From Sphingopyxis italica (GTDB taxonomy: Bacteria; Pseudomonadota; Alphaproteobacteria; Sphingomonadales; Sphingomonadaceae): a stretch of 64,000 nt of DNA. Below the pieces are notes generated by a model that ran no database searches, was not told the DNA's origin, and saw only the letters and a program-made list of their open reading frames with translations. A program made the translations under genes and the position numbers. Position 1 is the stretch's first letter. Every line of letters starts with the position of its first letter. Positions 36,777-45,616 of the stretch are shown in pieces. Where the stretch lies: NCBI RefSeq assembly GCF_011926545.1, contig NZ_JAATIT010000004.1, positions 124,001 through 188,000 on the forward strand, in the 5' to 3' direction.

Positions 36777-36999
36777 TGGTCGTCCTGGCGATATTTGCTG
36801 AAGTGCGCGGGTCCATGGATAGGCACTGCTTGGCGTTCAGAAGGGGTTTGGGGGGATGGCAAGATAAAAGACCTGCCAGCTCGCTGGCAGATTGTGGTTG
36901 GATTACAGCGCTTTATGCGTATGGCACCCCCCTCCGGCTGCCATATCGACCTCTGGATTTCCGAGGCAGAACAAGCGCTTACGATATGGCACCGGCGCC
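36777..36999. other. Candidate oriT region with an 8-bp inverted repeat, upstream of the relaxase gene
   Basis: A 223-bp intergenic region. CTGCCAGC-TC-GCTGGCAG (36873-36890) is a perfect 8-bp inverted repeat with a two-base loop. An AT-richer tract (AAGATAAAAG, 36861-36870) lies just left of it. Relaxase genes of this class commonly have oriT just upstream; the repeat would be the relaxase recognition hairpin. The nick site cannot be read from sequence. Confidence 0.5.
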
Positions 37000-38745
37000 G
37001 TGAGCGGCGACGAGCATGATTTTCGGGTGCGACCGGGAAGGGGTCGCGATGCTGGTTCGGGATCGGCGCGGCGCGGGAAAAGGCTCGCGGCGCAGGTGCG
37101 CAAGGCAGCCGCCCGCTCGGGTTACACCCGCTCCCGTCGGGGCGGCGGCGGTCGCAGCGGGACCGGTCGGCATGGCCGCGGCCGTGCCGCGCTTGCGACG
37201 ATCCGGCGGGGTCCCGCGCAGCGCCGCGTGACGGTCATGGCGCGCATCGTCCGGCACAAGGGCGCGCAGTTTCGCTCCGCGCCTCTCGCACGGCATATCG
37301 CTTATCTCGAACGCGACGGCGTCACCCGCGATGGACGCGATGCCATGATGTTCGATGCGTCTGGAGACGCCGCCGACCGCGAGGCCTTCGCCGATCGCTG
37401 CTCCGACGATCGCCATCATTTCCGCTTCATCGTCAGCCCTGAAGATGCCGAGCAGCTCCAGGACCTTCGGACCTTCACCCGCGATCTCATGGGCCGGATG
37501 GAGAAGGATCTCGAGACCCGGCTCGACTGGGTGGCGGTCGATCACTGGAACACCGACAATCCGCATATCCATATACTCGTGCGCGGCGTCGCCGAGGACG
37601 GAAGCGACCTGGTCGTCGACCGCGCCTATATGTCGGAAGGCGTGCGCGGACGGGCGTCGGAGATCGCCACTCTTGAACTCGGTCCGCGAAACGAACAGGA
37701 GATCGACGCCAGCCTCGTGCGGGAGACGGGCGCCGAGCGTTGGACCGGGCTCGACGCGCGGCTGCGCGAACGCAGCGGCGAAACGGGGATCGTCGATCTT
37801 CGTCCCGACCCGAACGTGCCGCCCGGCCGCGATCGGCATCTCATCGGACGTGCGGCGAAGCTCGAGGAGCTTGGGCTCGCGACGCGCCTTGGACCCGGCA
37901 TATTCGAGATCGATCCGCGCTCCGAAACCATATTGCGCGACCTCGGCGAGCGAGGCGACATCATCAAGGGCGTCCACCGCGCCATGCGCATGCAAGGGCT
38001 CTCCTTCGACGCATCGAGGCTCGCCCTTCACGGCGAGGCGGAGCGTTCGGGCCTCGTCGGGCGGCTGGTCGCACGCGGCCTCGACGACGAGCTTGCCGGC
38101 TCCGCCTTCGCCATCGTCGACGGGACCGATGGACGGACCCATCACATCAAATTCTCCGACCTCCAATGGACCGGGGACGCGAAGCCGGGCGCGATCGTCG
38201 AACTGCGGCGCTGGGAAGGACGCGACGGCGGCGAGCATCTCTCGCTCGCCCTGCGATCGGACCTTGCGGTCGCCGACCAGATATCCGCGCGCGGCGCAAC
38301 CTGGCTCGACCGCGAGCTGGTCGCGGCGAGGCCCACGGCAGGAACGTCGGGATTCGGCATCGATGTTCGCCGCGCCATGGCCGCACGCGCCGAGTTTCTC
38401 GCGAGCGAAGGCCTTGCGAGCCGTCAGAACGGCAAGCTCGTACTGGCGCCCGATCTCATCGAAACGCTGAAGCGGCGTGAGCTCGAGGCGGCCTGCGAAA
38501 CCATCGCCGCGCGCACCGGGCTCGCGCATCGCCCGCCGGCCACCGGCGACGCGGTGAGCGGGACCTACCGCGAGCGCGTGTCGCTCGCCTCGGGGCGCTT
38601 CGCGATGATCGACGACGGGCTTGGCTTTCAACTCGTGCCCTGGCGCCCGGCGCTCGACCGGCACCTCGGGCAGCAAGTCACCGGCACCGCCACCGCGGGC
38701 GGCATCGACTGGAGCCTTGGCCGTAATCGCGGGATCGCGATCTGA
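37000..38745 (+). CDS. rlxS: VirD2-like relaxase, DUF3363 type (RlxS)
   Basis: A 581-residue relaxase that nicks oriT and pilots the strand. The start is GTG at 37000 (SGDEHDFRVRPGRGRD), which gives the usual Arg/Gly-rich basic N-terminus. The relaxase core has HIAYLERDGV with the probable catalytic tyrosine, the region HHFRFIVSPEDAEQL, and the metal-binding HWNTDNPHIHILVRG (three-His motif). The DUF3363 half (GIFEIDPRSETILRDLGERGDIIKGVHRAM and onward) completes it. The oriT candidate lies in the 223 bp upstream. Confidence 0.9.
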   Translation: MSGDEHDFRVRPGRGRDAGSGSARRGKRLAAQVRKAAARSGYTRSRRGGGGRSGTGRHGRGRAALATIRRGPAQRRVTVMARIVRHKGAQFRSAPLARHIAYLERDGVTRDGRDAMMFDASGDAADREAFADRCSDDRHHFRFIVSPEDAEQLQDLRTFTRDLMGRMEKDLETRLDWVAVDHWNTDNPHIHILVRGVAEDGSDLVVDRAYMSEGVRGRASEIATLELGPRNEQEIDASLVRETGAERWTGLDARLRERSGETGIVDLRPDPNVPPGRDRHLIGRAAKLEELGLATRLGPGIFEIDPRSETILRDLGERGDIIKGVHRAMRMQGLSFDASRLALHGEAERSGLVGRLVARGLDDELAGSAFAIVDGTDGRTHHIKFSDLQWTGDAKPGAIVELRRWEGRDGGEHLSLALRSDLAVADQISARGATWLDRELVAARPTAGTSGFGIDVRRAMAARAEFLASEGLASRQNGKLVLAPDLIETLKRRELEAACETIAARTGLAHRPPATGDAVSGTYRERVSLASGRFAMIDDGLGFQLVPWRPALDRHLGQQVTGTATAGGIDWSLGRNRGIAI

Positions 38746-38758
38746 GAAAGGATGAACG

Positions 38759-40729
38759 ATGAGCGACAGGATATTATGGGGCCAGATCTTCGCGGTGCTG
38801 CTGATCGTCCTCGCGGCGGTCTGGACCGCGACCCAATCGACGGCGGAAGCGCTCGGATTTCAGGCGGCGCTCGGTGCCCCCTGGTTCCGCATCGGCGACT
38901 ATCCCGTCTATCCCCCGCCCGCCTTCTTCTGGTGGTGGTTTGCCTTCGACGCCTATGCGCCGCCGATCTTCTACCGCGGAGCCGCGATCGCCGCGTCGGG
39001 CGGGCTGCTGTCGGTTGTCGTCGCGATCAGCATGTCGGTGTGGCGTGCGCGCGAGCGCCGGCGGGCCGAGACCTACGGATCGGCACGCTGGGCGCAGGAG
39101 CGTGAGATACGGGCTGCCAACATGCTCGGCCCCGATGGCGTCATTCTCGGGCGCATAGCCGGAACCTATCTGCGTCACGATGGCGCCGAGCATGTCCTCT
39201 GCTTCGCGCCGACCCGATCCGGAAAGGGCGTCGGCCTCGTGGTGCCGACCCTGCTGACTTGGCCGGGGAGCTGCATCGTCCATGACATCAAGGGCGAGAA
39301 CTGGCAACTCACCGCGGGCTTTCGGGCAAAGCATGGCCGGGTGCTGCTCTTCGATCCGACCAACCCCGCATCGGCCGCCTATAATCCGCTCCTCGAAGTC
39401 CGGCGCGGCGCGTGGGAAGTGCGCGACGTGCAGAATGTCGCCGACGTGCTGGTCGATCCCGAAGGAAGCCTCGAGCGTCGAAACCACTGGGAGAAGACCA
39501 GCCACGCCCTGCTCGTCGGCGCGATCCTCCATGTTCTCTACGCGGAGGAGGAAAAGAGCCTCGCCGGTGTCGCGGCCTTTCTGTCGAACCCCGAGCGCAA
39601 GATCGAGGCGACGCTCCACCGGATGAAGACCACCCGCCATTTGGGAGATCGCGTCCACCCGGTCGTCGCCGCGGCGGCGCAGGAGCTGCTCAACAAGAGC
39701 GAGAATGAGCGTTCGGGCGTGCTGTCGACCGCCATGTCCTTCCTCGGTCTTTATCGCGATCCGGTGATCGCCAAGGTCACGGGACATTCCGAGTGGCGCA
39801 TCGCGGACCTGATCGGGAGCGAGCGCCCGGTCTCGCTCTACCTCGTGGTGCCGCCCGGCGATATCAGCCGGACCAAGCCACTCATGCGCCTGATCCTCAA
39901 CCAGATCGGGCGGCGGCTGACCGAGGAGCTGAATCCCAAGGCTCGGTCGCAACGGCTGCTGTTCATGCTCGACGAGTTTCCCGCGCTCGGACGTCTCGAT
40001 TTCTTCGAAAGCGCGCTCGCCTTCATGGCGGGCTATGGCATCAAGGCCTTTCTGATCGCCCAGTCGCTCAACCAGATCGAGAAGGCCTATGGCCAAAGCA
40101 ATGCGATCCTCGACAATTGCCACGTCCGGGTCAGTTTCGCGACGAACGACGAGCGAACCGCCAAACGGATTTCCGATGCGCTCGGTACGGCAACCGAACA
40201 GCGTGCGATGAAGAATTATGCGGGCCACCGGCTCTCGCCCTGGCTTGGCCATTTGATGGTGTCGCGCACCGAAACCGCCCGGCCGCTGCTGACCCCCGGC
40301 GAAGTGATGCAGCTCCCACCGGACGACGAGATCGTGATGGCCGCCGGCCTCGCGCCGATCAGGGCCAAGAAGGCGCGATACTATAGCGACCGGCGCTTGG
40401 CCGGCCGCGTCATTCCGCCGCCCGTACCCGGTCGCGGTCTTCCCGCCGCCCACGACTGGATGGCCGACCGGGTACAGCAGCCGATAGAGACGAAAGCGAA
40501 GGCGGCGGAGGACGATGACGCGGCCAATGGCGGCATTCGGCAGGAACCCGAACTTCCCGTCCATGAGGATATCGCGCCGCCGCCGCCGCGCAGCGTCAAC
40601 GGCGAGTTCGATTTCAGCGAAGATGGAGCACAGGCCGATGCGGCGAGGCTCCGCGCCGCGGCCGATCGGCAGATGGCGCGGGGCGCCCGCGCAGCGGCGC
40701 TCGATCCTGACGACGGGATCCAGCTGTGA
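38759..40729 (+). CDS. traG: TraG/VirD4 type IV coupling protein
   Basis: A 656-residue inner-membrane ATPase that brings the relaxosome to the secretion channel. Two transmembrane helices lie in the first 100 residues (IFAVLLIVLAAVWTAT; AIAASGGLLSVVVAISMSVW). Walker A is CFAPTRSGKGVGL (about 150-160) and Walker B is LLFMLDEFPALGR (about 400). Other marks are HDIKGENW and the C-terminal ARYYSDRRLAGRV. The stop overlaps the start of the ribbon-helix-helix gene (GTGA), so the two are translated together. Confidence 0.93.
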   Translation: MSDRILWGQIFAVLLIVLAAVWTATQSTAEALGFQAALGAPWFRIGDYPVYPPPAFFWWWFAFDAYAPPIFYRGAAIAASGGLLSVVVAISMSVWRARERRRAETYGSARWAQEREIRAANMLGPDGVILGRIAGTYLRHDGAEHVLCFAPTRSGKGVGLVVPTLLTWPGSCIVHDIKGENWQLTAGFRAKHGRVLLFDPTNPASAAYNPLLEVRRGAWEVRDVQNVADVLVDPEGSLERRNHWEKTSHALLVGAILHVLYAEEEKSLAGVAAFLSNPERKIEATLHRMKTTRHLGDRVHPVVAAAAQELLNKSENERSGVLSTAMSFLGLYRDPVIAKVTGHSEWRIADLIGSERPVSLYLVVPPGDISRTKPLMRLILNQIGRRLTEELNPKARSQRLLFMLDEFPALGRLDFFESALAFMAGYGIKAFLIAQSLNQIEKAYGQSNAILDNCHVRVSFATNDERTAKRISDALGTATEQRAMKNYAGHRLSPWLGHLMVSRTETARPLLTPGEVMQLPPDDEIVMAAGLAPIRAKKARYYSDRRLAGRVIPPPVPGRGLPAAHDWMADRVQQPIETKAKAAEDDDAANGGIRQEPELPVHEDIAPPPPRSVNGEFDFSEDGAQADAARLRAAADRQMARGARAAALDPDDGIQL

Positions 40730-41145
40730 TCCGATCGCATGTCAAACAGACCTTCCGGATCGAAACCGGCCTGTCGCGCGACCTGACAGACCTTGCCCGC
40801 CGACGCGGCCTCACCCGGACCGAAGTGCTGGAGGCTGCACTGCGCTCCTTCCTCTCGCCCGATCAGGAGGAGCGGATCGAGGCGCTGTTGACCCGGCGCC
40901 TCGACCGCATCGGCCGCCAGCTCGACCGCATCGAATGGCACGGCGAGATGTCGGGCGAAGCGCTGGCCCTGTTCGTCCGGCACTGGCTTACGAGCACGGC
41001 GCCTTTGCCCGATGATGCATTGCCGGCCGCACAGGCCAGCGGGAAGCGGCGGTGGGAGGCGTTCGTCGATGCCCTGTCACGCAGGATGGAAGCTGGACCA
41101 AAGCTCGCCGCGGAGTTGATGCGCGATGTCGGCAGCGCTGACTGA
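40726..41145 (+). CDS. Ribbon-helix-helix (CopG-like) protein between traG and trb genes
   Basis: A 139-residue protein. The N-terminus SHVKQTFRIETGLSRDLTDLARRRGLTRTEVLEAALRSFLSPD is a ribbon-helix-helix fold. The helical C-terminal part contains RLDRIGRQLDRIEWHGEMSGEALALFVRHWL. In this ICE class the gene normally sits just before trbB, where it may regulate the operon or act with the relaxosome. Here 5.2 kb of accessory genes follow instead, all but one on the opposite strand. Confidence 0.82.
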   Translation: MIRSHVKQTFRIETGLSRDLTDLARRRGLTRTEVLEAALRSFLSPDQEERIEALLTRRLDRIGRQLDRIEWHGEMSGEALALFVRHWLTSTAPLPDDALPAAQASGKRRWEAFVDALSRRMEAGPKLAAELMRDVGSAD

Positions 41146-41157
41146 AATCTCGGCTGA

Positions 41158-41394
41158 TCAGCCCCATCCAAGTTTTGTCAGCAGCCTGATGACCTCGGCA
41201 GGGGCGCCAAACCATATCGCTGCGATCAGGGGTGTCGAAAGCGCCAGATATTTGAGCGGCGTTCTGGCGAGTTCTAGGAACACGGCTGATTTTGGGAAGC
41301 CATTCTGAAGCAGCGCCATGAACTGTGCGGTCTCGGCCTCGCGATCTGTCATCGAGCGGCCGCTGGCGGGCGGGAGTGGGGGACTGTCGTTCAT
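41158..41394 (-). CDS. Small membrane-associated protein (78 aa)
   Basis: A 78-residue protein starting at 41394 (MNDSPPLPPASGRSM). One hydrophobic segment (YLALSTPLIAAIWFG) follows a polar start containing DREAETAQFMALLQNGFPKS. No family is recognised. It is convergent with the traG operon, ending 12 bp from it. The region 41407-41590 to its right holds no gene that I see. Confidence 0.5.
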   Translation of the reverse strand: MNDSPPLPPASGRSMTDREAETAQFMALLQNGFPKSAVFLELARTPLKYLALSTPLIAAIWFGAPAEVIRLLTKLGWG

Positions 41395-41590
41395 CACAAA
41401 CCTCACGGATTCATCGCGAAAATGGCGCGCTGTTACAGATGCGCGTGCGGGTTACCGTGAGGGATAAGCCCTCCGGGCTGGAGTGCCCCTCAGGCGAGTC
41501 GCTTGTCAACAGGGTGAATCGCAATTTTATCAACAGTCGGGGGTGCGTCTGGGGATATCTCCCGGCATTTCCGGGAAAGCCGGAGTTCGT

Positions 41591-42220
41591 TCAGTCCGCT
41601 TCGCCCTGCTGCTCGCGCTCGCGTAGTCTCTCGGCGTAGCGGTAGCTCGCTTCGAAGGAGTGATAGGTATCGGCGTAGCGATCGATGTCGCCGAGCGCGC
41701 ATTCGACCTCATAGGCCACCGAATGGGGCGACGAGCCCGGACGCTTTCGGGCCAGCCAGCGCTCCAGCTTGTCGAAGCGGCTCTGCATCCCCTGCACGCT
41801 GCATGCGATGCGCAGATCGTCGAGATTGCTACTCGTTCGATTACGGCTCCAGGCCCTGCAGGCGAACTCAAGCTCTTCACCCCGTGTCAGGGGGCGATCG
41901 CTGAGATCGGCCCCACCATCTTTCGCGAGAGTCGGGTCGGCCTGTACATTGGCAAGGCCCGCACTGAGTGCCTCGCAGAGTTCGCTATGATATTTATCCC
42001 GGAGCGCGGCGTCCCAATCATAGGGGCCAGCGCCGACGAAAAGATGCGGCAGCTTGAAATGCGCCTGCACCGCCTTCGGCAGCATCTTCTCGATCCGGAT
42101 CACTCCGCGAATGACATCGAGAAGGCGCTCGGCGTCGATCCCGGCCCAGGGCCGGGCCAGATTTTCGAGCGCGCCAAGGTTCGAATTGGTGGGCGTGTCC
42201 CCCGTGTTCCAGTATCGCAT
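41591..42220 (-). CDS. Hypothetical protein (209 aa)
   Basis: A 209-residue helical, soluble protein of no recognised family. It includes DIDRYADTYHSFEASYRYAERLREREQQ at the end and ELEFACRAWSRNRTSSNLDDLRIACSVQGMQSRFDKLERWLARKRPGS in the middle. It begins two bases after the end of the preceding gene in a minus-strand operon of three (thioesterase, HEPN-like, this gene). A partner role to the HEPN-like protein is possible. Confidence 0.55.
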   Translation of the reverse strand: MRYWNTGDTPTNSNLGALENLARPWAGIDAERLLDVIRGVIRIEKMLPKAVQAHFKLPHLFVGAGPYDWDAALRDKYHSELCEALSAGLANVQADPTLAKDGGADLSDRPLTRGEELEFACRAWSRNRTSSNLDDLRIACSVQGMQSRFDKLERWLARKRPGSSPHSVAYEVECALGDIDRYADTYHSFEASYRYAERLREREQQGEAD

Positions 42221-42222
42221 GG

Positions 42223-42939
42223 TCAGTGCTTCCGTTTCTCTTTGGCCTTGATCCCTAAAGTGGCTTTCGCTTCCTCGCTCGCATTCTTCCCGATTTGGTC
42301 GAGGCGCTTTCTCACTATGGGGTCCGCAAGGAGTTGAGCCTTGGGTCCTTCGCCGGAACCGCAGACGACAGCATAGAAGAGCCGGTATAGCTCCTGTGCA
42401 TGCTCGGCTCCGGCCACGGCAGCGTCGATGTCGCCCTGCCGGTAAACCAGTATGTCCTTGTCATCGATCGGTTCGGGCCTGATCACGCCGCGTCCATCGG
42501 GCAATATCTCAGATCTTTGTCGATGGCTGACATTATGGTTCACGATCGTCTTCGGATGGGTGAGCAGGATTGCATCCGGCAGTTCGGAGCTATGACCCCA
42601 GACGCGGTGCGCAAACTGGTTACGCTCGGTTCGCGAGGTCTCGGCCACCGACCCGATGGTCTGCAGGAGCAATTGCTGCCATTCCGGCAGCGCTTCCTTG
42701 GCCGCGGCGTTGAGCGCCGACCTCTGGCCTCCCGAATTGACGAGCGAAAGATACATGGCCGTGCCCACCGCGATATCGGCTTTCAGCATGCGGCTGAGGA
42801 TGCTCGCGAGATCGCCATCGATGTGGGCCCAGAGCGCTATGATATAGGCTACATCAGCCGCGAACGGCGAACGGCGCAAAACGCCGGGGCCGAAGAACAG
42901 CTTCCCATCGGGCGCGACATCGAAAAGGCGTTCGGGCAT
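42223..42939 (-). CDS. Hypothetical protein with HEPN-like motif (238 aa)
   Basis: A 238-residue protein starting at 42939 (MPERLFDVAPDGKLFFG), the ATG overlapping the thioesterase stop. Residues 30-115 are helical and include TSRTERNQFAHRVWG (R106-x4-H111), the R-x4-H pattern of HEPN proteins. The rest carries IDDKDILVYRQGDIDAAVAGAEHAQELYRLFYAV. No named family was recognised. It is followed two bases later by the 209-aa gene. RNase activity would be inference from the motif. Confidence 0.6.
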   Translation of the reverse strand: MPERLFDVAPDGKLFFGPGVLRRSPFAADVAYIIALWAHIDGDLASILSRMLKADIAVGTAMYLSLVNSGGQRSALNAAAKEALPEWQQLLLQTIGSVAETSRTERNQFAHRVWGHSSELPDAILLTHPKTIVNHNVSHRQRSEILPDGRGVIRPEPIDDKDILVYRQGDIDAAVAGAEHAQELYRLFYAVVCGSGEGPKAQLLADPIVRKRLDQIGKNASEEAKATLGIKAKEKRKH

Positions 42940-43355
42940 CAGCTGCGATCTAGGCCGCTCGTCGACACCACCCGTGCCGAGGCGGTCGCGCGCGCCACGC
43001 ATCGACCCTCTGCGTCGAAAAGCTCGCCCTCGAGAAAGGCGACCGTCTTCCCCAATTGGACGATCCGGCCGACACCGGTGAAGCTGCCCGGCCGCGCGGG
43101 AGCGAGATAGCTGATGTTGAGCGAGATGGTTGCGCAATAATAGGCGCCCCCTGATTTCACGAGAACCGTCGGTCCCAGCGTATCGTCGAGCATCGCAGCG
43201 ACGAAGCCGCCCTGGATATTGCCTCCGGGATTACAGAAGGCGGGCTTCCCTTCCATTCTCACGCGTATGGTGCCGGTGGCTTCGTCGGCCTCGATAAGCT
43301 CCCAGCCAAGTGTTTCTGCGCAGGGCGGGCGTGCGAAGCCGTCGAATATGCTCAT
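42939..43355 (-). CDS. PaaI-family hotdog thioesterase
   Basis: A 138-residue hotdog-fold acyl-CoA thioesterase. Marks are RMEGKPAFCNPGGNIQGGFVAAMLDDTLGP (the conserved N/G...D helix of PaaI proteins) and ATISLNISYLAPARPGSFTGVG. The ATG at 43355 (MSIFDGFARPP) has a GGGAG site; a longer frame to 43475 has no family sequence. The gene heads an operon with the two unknown genes at 42223 and 41591. The substrate is unknown. Confidence 0.85.
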   Translation of the reverse strand: MSIFDGFARPPCAETLGWELIEADEATGTIRVRMEGKPAFCNPGGNIQGGFVAAMLDDTLGPTVLVKSGGAYYCATISLNISYLAPARPGSFTGVGRIVQLGKTVAFLEGELFDAEGRCVARATASARVVSTSGLDRS

Positions 43356-43538
43356 GTCCATCTCCCGATGCTGCCTGGCTAGTGCAGGCATTCGGCAGCA
43401 TAGTGACGGGCCTCTCCGCCAAACTCCAGACCTGTCGCAATCAGCATTCCATCCCGGACCAATCTGTCTGGTCATGCTCGCTTTTCTCCGGGTGCGAATG
43501 CTGGCATCCCCGGTGCTCCATCACATTGGGAGAGAATA

Positions 43539-43769
43539 ATGGACGAAGACGCTTTGTTCGCGGTTGGAACAGTCCTGGCGGCGATCGGCGGCCTGCTGGA
43601 ACGAAAGGGCGTCTGTACCACCACCGAATTTGCCGAAACTCTTGGCGGCGTTGCCCTGATGACCGCCGAGTCCGGTGAGCAGTACCGGAACCGTGCCGCC
43701 TATGTCGGCAGTTGGGCACAGATGGTGCGCGCTGCCGCCGAACATGCTGGCGGCGCGCGCGAGCATTGA
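43539..43769 (+). CDS. Hypothetical protein (76 aa)
   Basis: A 76-residue protein starting ATG at 43539 after a GGGAGAGA ribosome site. The sequence MDEDALFAVGTVLAAIGGLLERKGVCTTTEFAETLGGVALMTAES suggests one amphipathic or membrane helix followed by a short helical part. No family is recognised. It is convergent with the RadC gene, ending 7 bp from it. The 183 bp before it contains an 8-bp inverted repeat (ATGCTGCC 43368-43375, GGCAGCAT 43394-43401). Confidence 0.55.
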   Translation: MDEDALFAVGTVLAAIGGLLERKGVCTTTEFAETLGGVALMTAESGEQYRNRAAYVGSWAQMVRAAAEHAGGAREH

Positions 43770-43776
43770 CCCATCC

Positions 43777-44808
43777 TCATTCGGCGCCAGCTTCGAAATA
43801 GGCGCGCATCCGGTGGGCAATGACTGGATCGAGCCGGATGAAAGTCCGGCGCCCGTCGATCGGATCGGGCACGCGGCGCGTAATCCCGGCATCGCAGAGG
43901 CGCTGCGCCAGCCTCAACGCGCTGCTCATCGGGATCGAGGATGTGACGCACAGCGCGCTGATGGAGAGGCGCTTGCGTTCGCACTCGTGAACAAAGAGAT
44001 CGATCAGCATCTCCCAAGCGGGATCGCCGAAGAGTTCGGGTGCCCCGATCAGCTGCTGGCGGAGGAGGCGCCTGCGCATTGCGGCCCTTGCATTGGCGAG
44101 CGCAATGTCCCCATGGTCGATGCGCGCGGGACCTCCCGGACTTCGCAATGTGAAGGAGGCTGACGGAACGGGCCTTCCGGCAAGGGTGTCATCTCTCACG
44201 ACGTGATGGCAGTGGGTTGAGGTCACGACGATGTGGTCGATGATCTCGACGTTAAGCGATCGGCCGATAATCTGAAGCTTCTGCGTCGCCTCGATGTCCT
44301 CGGTACTCGGATTATGGTTTCCACTCGGGTGATTGTGGACAAGGATGAGGCCCGCTGCATTCAACTCTAAGGCGCGTCGAAAGATCGTTCTCGGAAAGAT
44401 GGAAAGCTGTGCCAGCGAGCCGCTTTGAACGACCTCATCGGCAATCAGGTGCCGTGCGCCATCTAGGAACAATATCCTGAGACGCTCGTCTGGCAGCGAT
44501 CCCATCGACATGATCAAATATTGGCGCAGCCGCCGGTCGAACGGATCTATAGCGATGCCTCGCATGTCCCCTGCAAGACTCTCGATGGCGACCGCCCGGG
44601 CCTGGAGAAGAAGCGAGACGACGCTGGATTGAGATCCGAGCACCTTGGTCAGTGCCTCGGGCGATTGCGCCAAAATGCGACTGACCGACTGGAACGCTTC
44701 TAGAAGCCGCTTCGCTAGGAGGTCGCTGTCCTCGGGCGCGATAACTTCGATGAGCTTCGCCAGGCTGGATCGCTGCCGTTCTTCATGAGCCGCTTTTGAT
44801 GCCGCCAG
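43777..44808 (-). CDS. RadC-like JAB protein fused to a MarR-type winged helix
   Basis: A protein of about 340 residues. The first part has LAKRLLEAFQSVSRILAQSPEALTKVLG, then the RadC JAB motif LILVHNHPSGNHNPSTEDIEAT with zinc-ligand histidines and a serine/aspartate. After a linker, residues 240-340 (PAWEMLIDLFVHECERKRLSISALCVTSS, ALRLAQRLCDAGITRRVPDPIDGRRTFIRL) form a MarR-like winged helix. The fusion is uncommon. No ATG, GTG or TTG lies between 45204 and the conserved start; 44808 is a CTG in frame and is only a guess. It overlaps the membrane-protein gene by about 90 bp. Confidence 0.72.
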   Translation of the reverse strand: MAASKAAHEERQRSSLAKLIEVIAPEDSDLLAKRLLEAFQSVSRILAQSPEALTKVLGSQSSVVSLLLQARAVAIESLAGDMRGIAIDPFDRRLRQYLIMSMGSLPDERLRILFLDGARHLIADEVVQSGSLAQLSIFPRTIFRRALELNAAGLILVHNHPSGNHNPSTEDIEATQKLQIIGRSLNVEIIDHIVVTSTHCHHVVRDDTLAGRPVPSASFTLRSPGGPARIDHGDIALANARAAMRRRLLRQQLIGAPELFGDPAWEMLIDLFVHECERKRLSISALCVTSSIPMSSALRLAQRLCDAGITRRVPDPIDGRRTFIRLDPVIAHRMRAYFEAGAE

Positions 44809-45188
44809 GTTGCGGCGATGAGGAGAGGGGGAAGCACCCAGGAAGTGGCCACCTGCATCGTGAGATAGGCCACCGGGTCCATCTGAACGTCCACCGCGCG
44901 GCTGAAGTGCGCCAGTAGCGGCAAACTGTGAAGCGGTGCCGCAATCATCGGCCAAAAGCGGTGCGCGACCATCGCGAGGATGAAGGTCGAAGAAGCTCCG
45001 AAAATATCGAGAGCAAGATATCCAACATCGACCGAGTGATAGACTACGGTGCCAAATGTCACGAGGATTCGGTCCCAGATCACGATCGTCACCGCAATCC
45101 CGACCATCGTTCGCTCGGGAGCGCCACCCCGCCACGCGGCATAACCGAGAGCAACCAGCAAAAAGGCGGCGAAGATGGCTATTCGCAT
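44715..45188 (-). CDS. Small integral membrane protein (157 aa)
   Basis: A 157-residue protein with about four hydrophobic segments (IAIFAAFLLVALGYAAW, MVGIAVTIVIWDRILVTFGTVVY, LALDIFGASSTFILAMVAHRFWPMIAAPLH, TMQVATSWVLPPLLIAATW). No family was recognised. It lies in a minus-strand unit: LuxR-type membrane protein (46135), 109-aa protein (45559), this protein, then the RadC fusion, which overlaps its 3' end. Confidence 0.6.
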   Translation of the reverse strand: MRIAIFAAFLLVALGYAAWRGGAPERTMVGIAVTIVIWDRILVTFGTVVYHSVDVGYLALDIFGASSTFILAMVAHRFWPMIAAPLHSLPLLAHFSRAVDVQMDPVAYLTMQVATSWVLPPLLIAATWRHQKRLMKNGSDPAWRSSSKLSRPRTATS

Positions 45189-45229
45189 CTTCCGACCTTC
45201 CCATGCCGACTGCTCCCGGTCAATTCACC

Positions 45230-45559
45230 TCAGGCTACGGCCGAAAGATGGTCGCCGCGGAGGCCTGCGGCGGCCGGGCATTCCCGTAAATCGTAGCCAG
45301 CAGTCTCTTTTCCGATATCGGCAAGTTCGCCGTGGGCACGGAGGATGTCGCCGCTCACCTCGACCAGCGACATCTGCGCCTTTGCCAGACGAAGAATCGT
45401 GCCTTGGCCGGTTTTCGTGGGCACGCCCGTTTCTCGCCTCGCAGTAACAACGCTGGTGAAGAGCGATGATACTGCGATCAGCGCGTCGTCGACCCGCATC
45501 TCTGCATTGGGTACCTCACGCTCCAAGCGGGCGGTCATAGAATCCAAATTCTGAAGCAT
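45230..45559 (-). CDS. Hypothetical protein (109 aa)
   Basis: A 109-residue helical, soluble protein: SMTARLEREVPNAEMRVDDALIAVSSLFTSVVTARRETGVPTKTGQGTILRLAKAQMSLVEVSGDILRAHGELADIG. The repeating hydrophobic pattern suggests a helical bundle or coiled coil. It lies between the LuxR-type gene (57 bp) and the membrane protein (41 bp). No function is recognised. Confidence 0.58.
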   Translation of the reverse strand: MLQNLDSMTARLEREVPNAEMRVDDALIAVSSLFTSVVTARRETGVPTKTGQGTILRLAKAQMSLVEVSGDILRAHGELADIGKETAGYDLRECPAAAGLRGDHLSAVA

Positions 45560-45616
45560 ATCCTCTCCTTCGCCGGAGCGCGCGGCTCCTCACGTTGCGG
45601 TTGAACGATGAAGGGA

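Noticed and set aside
38774..40564. 596-codon open frame antisense to traG
   Set aside because: The traG protein has intact Walker motifs and operon overlap; the antisense frame has neither a ribosome site nor a family.
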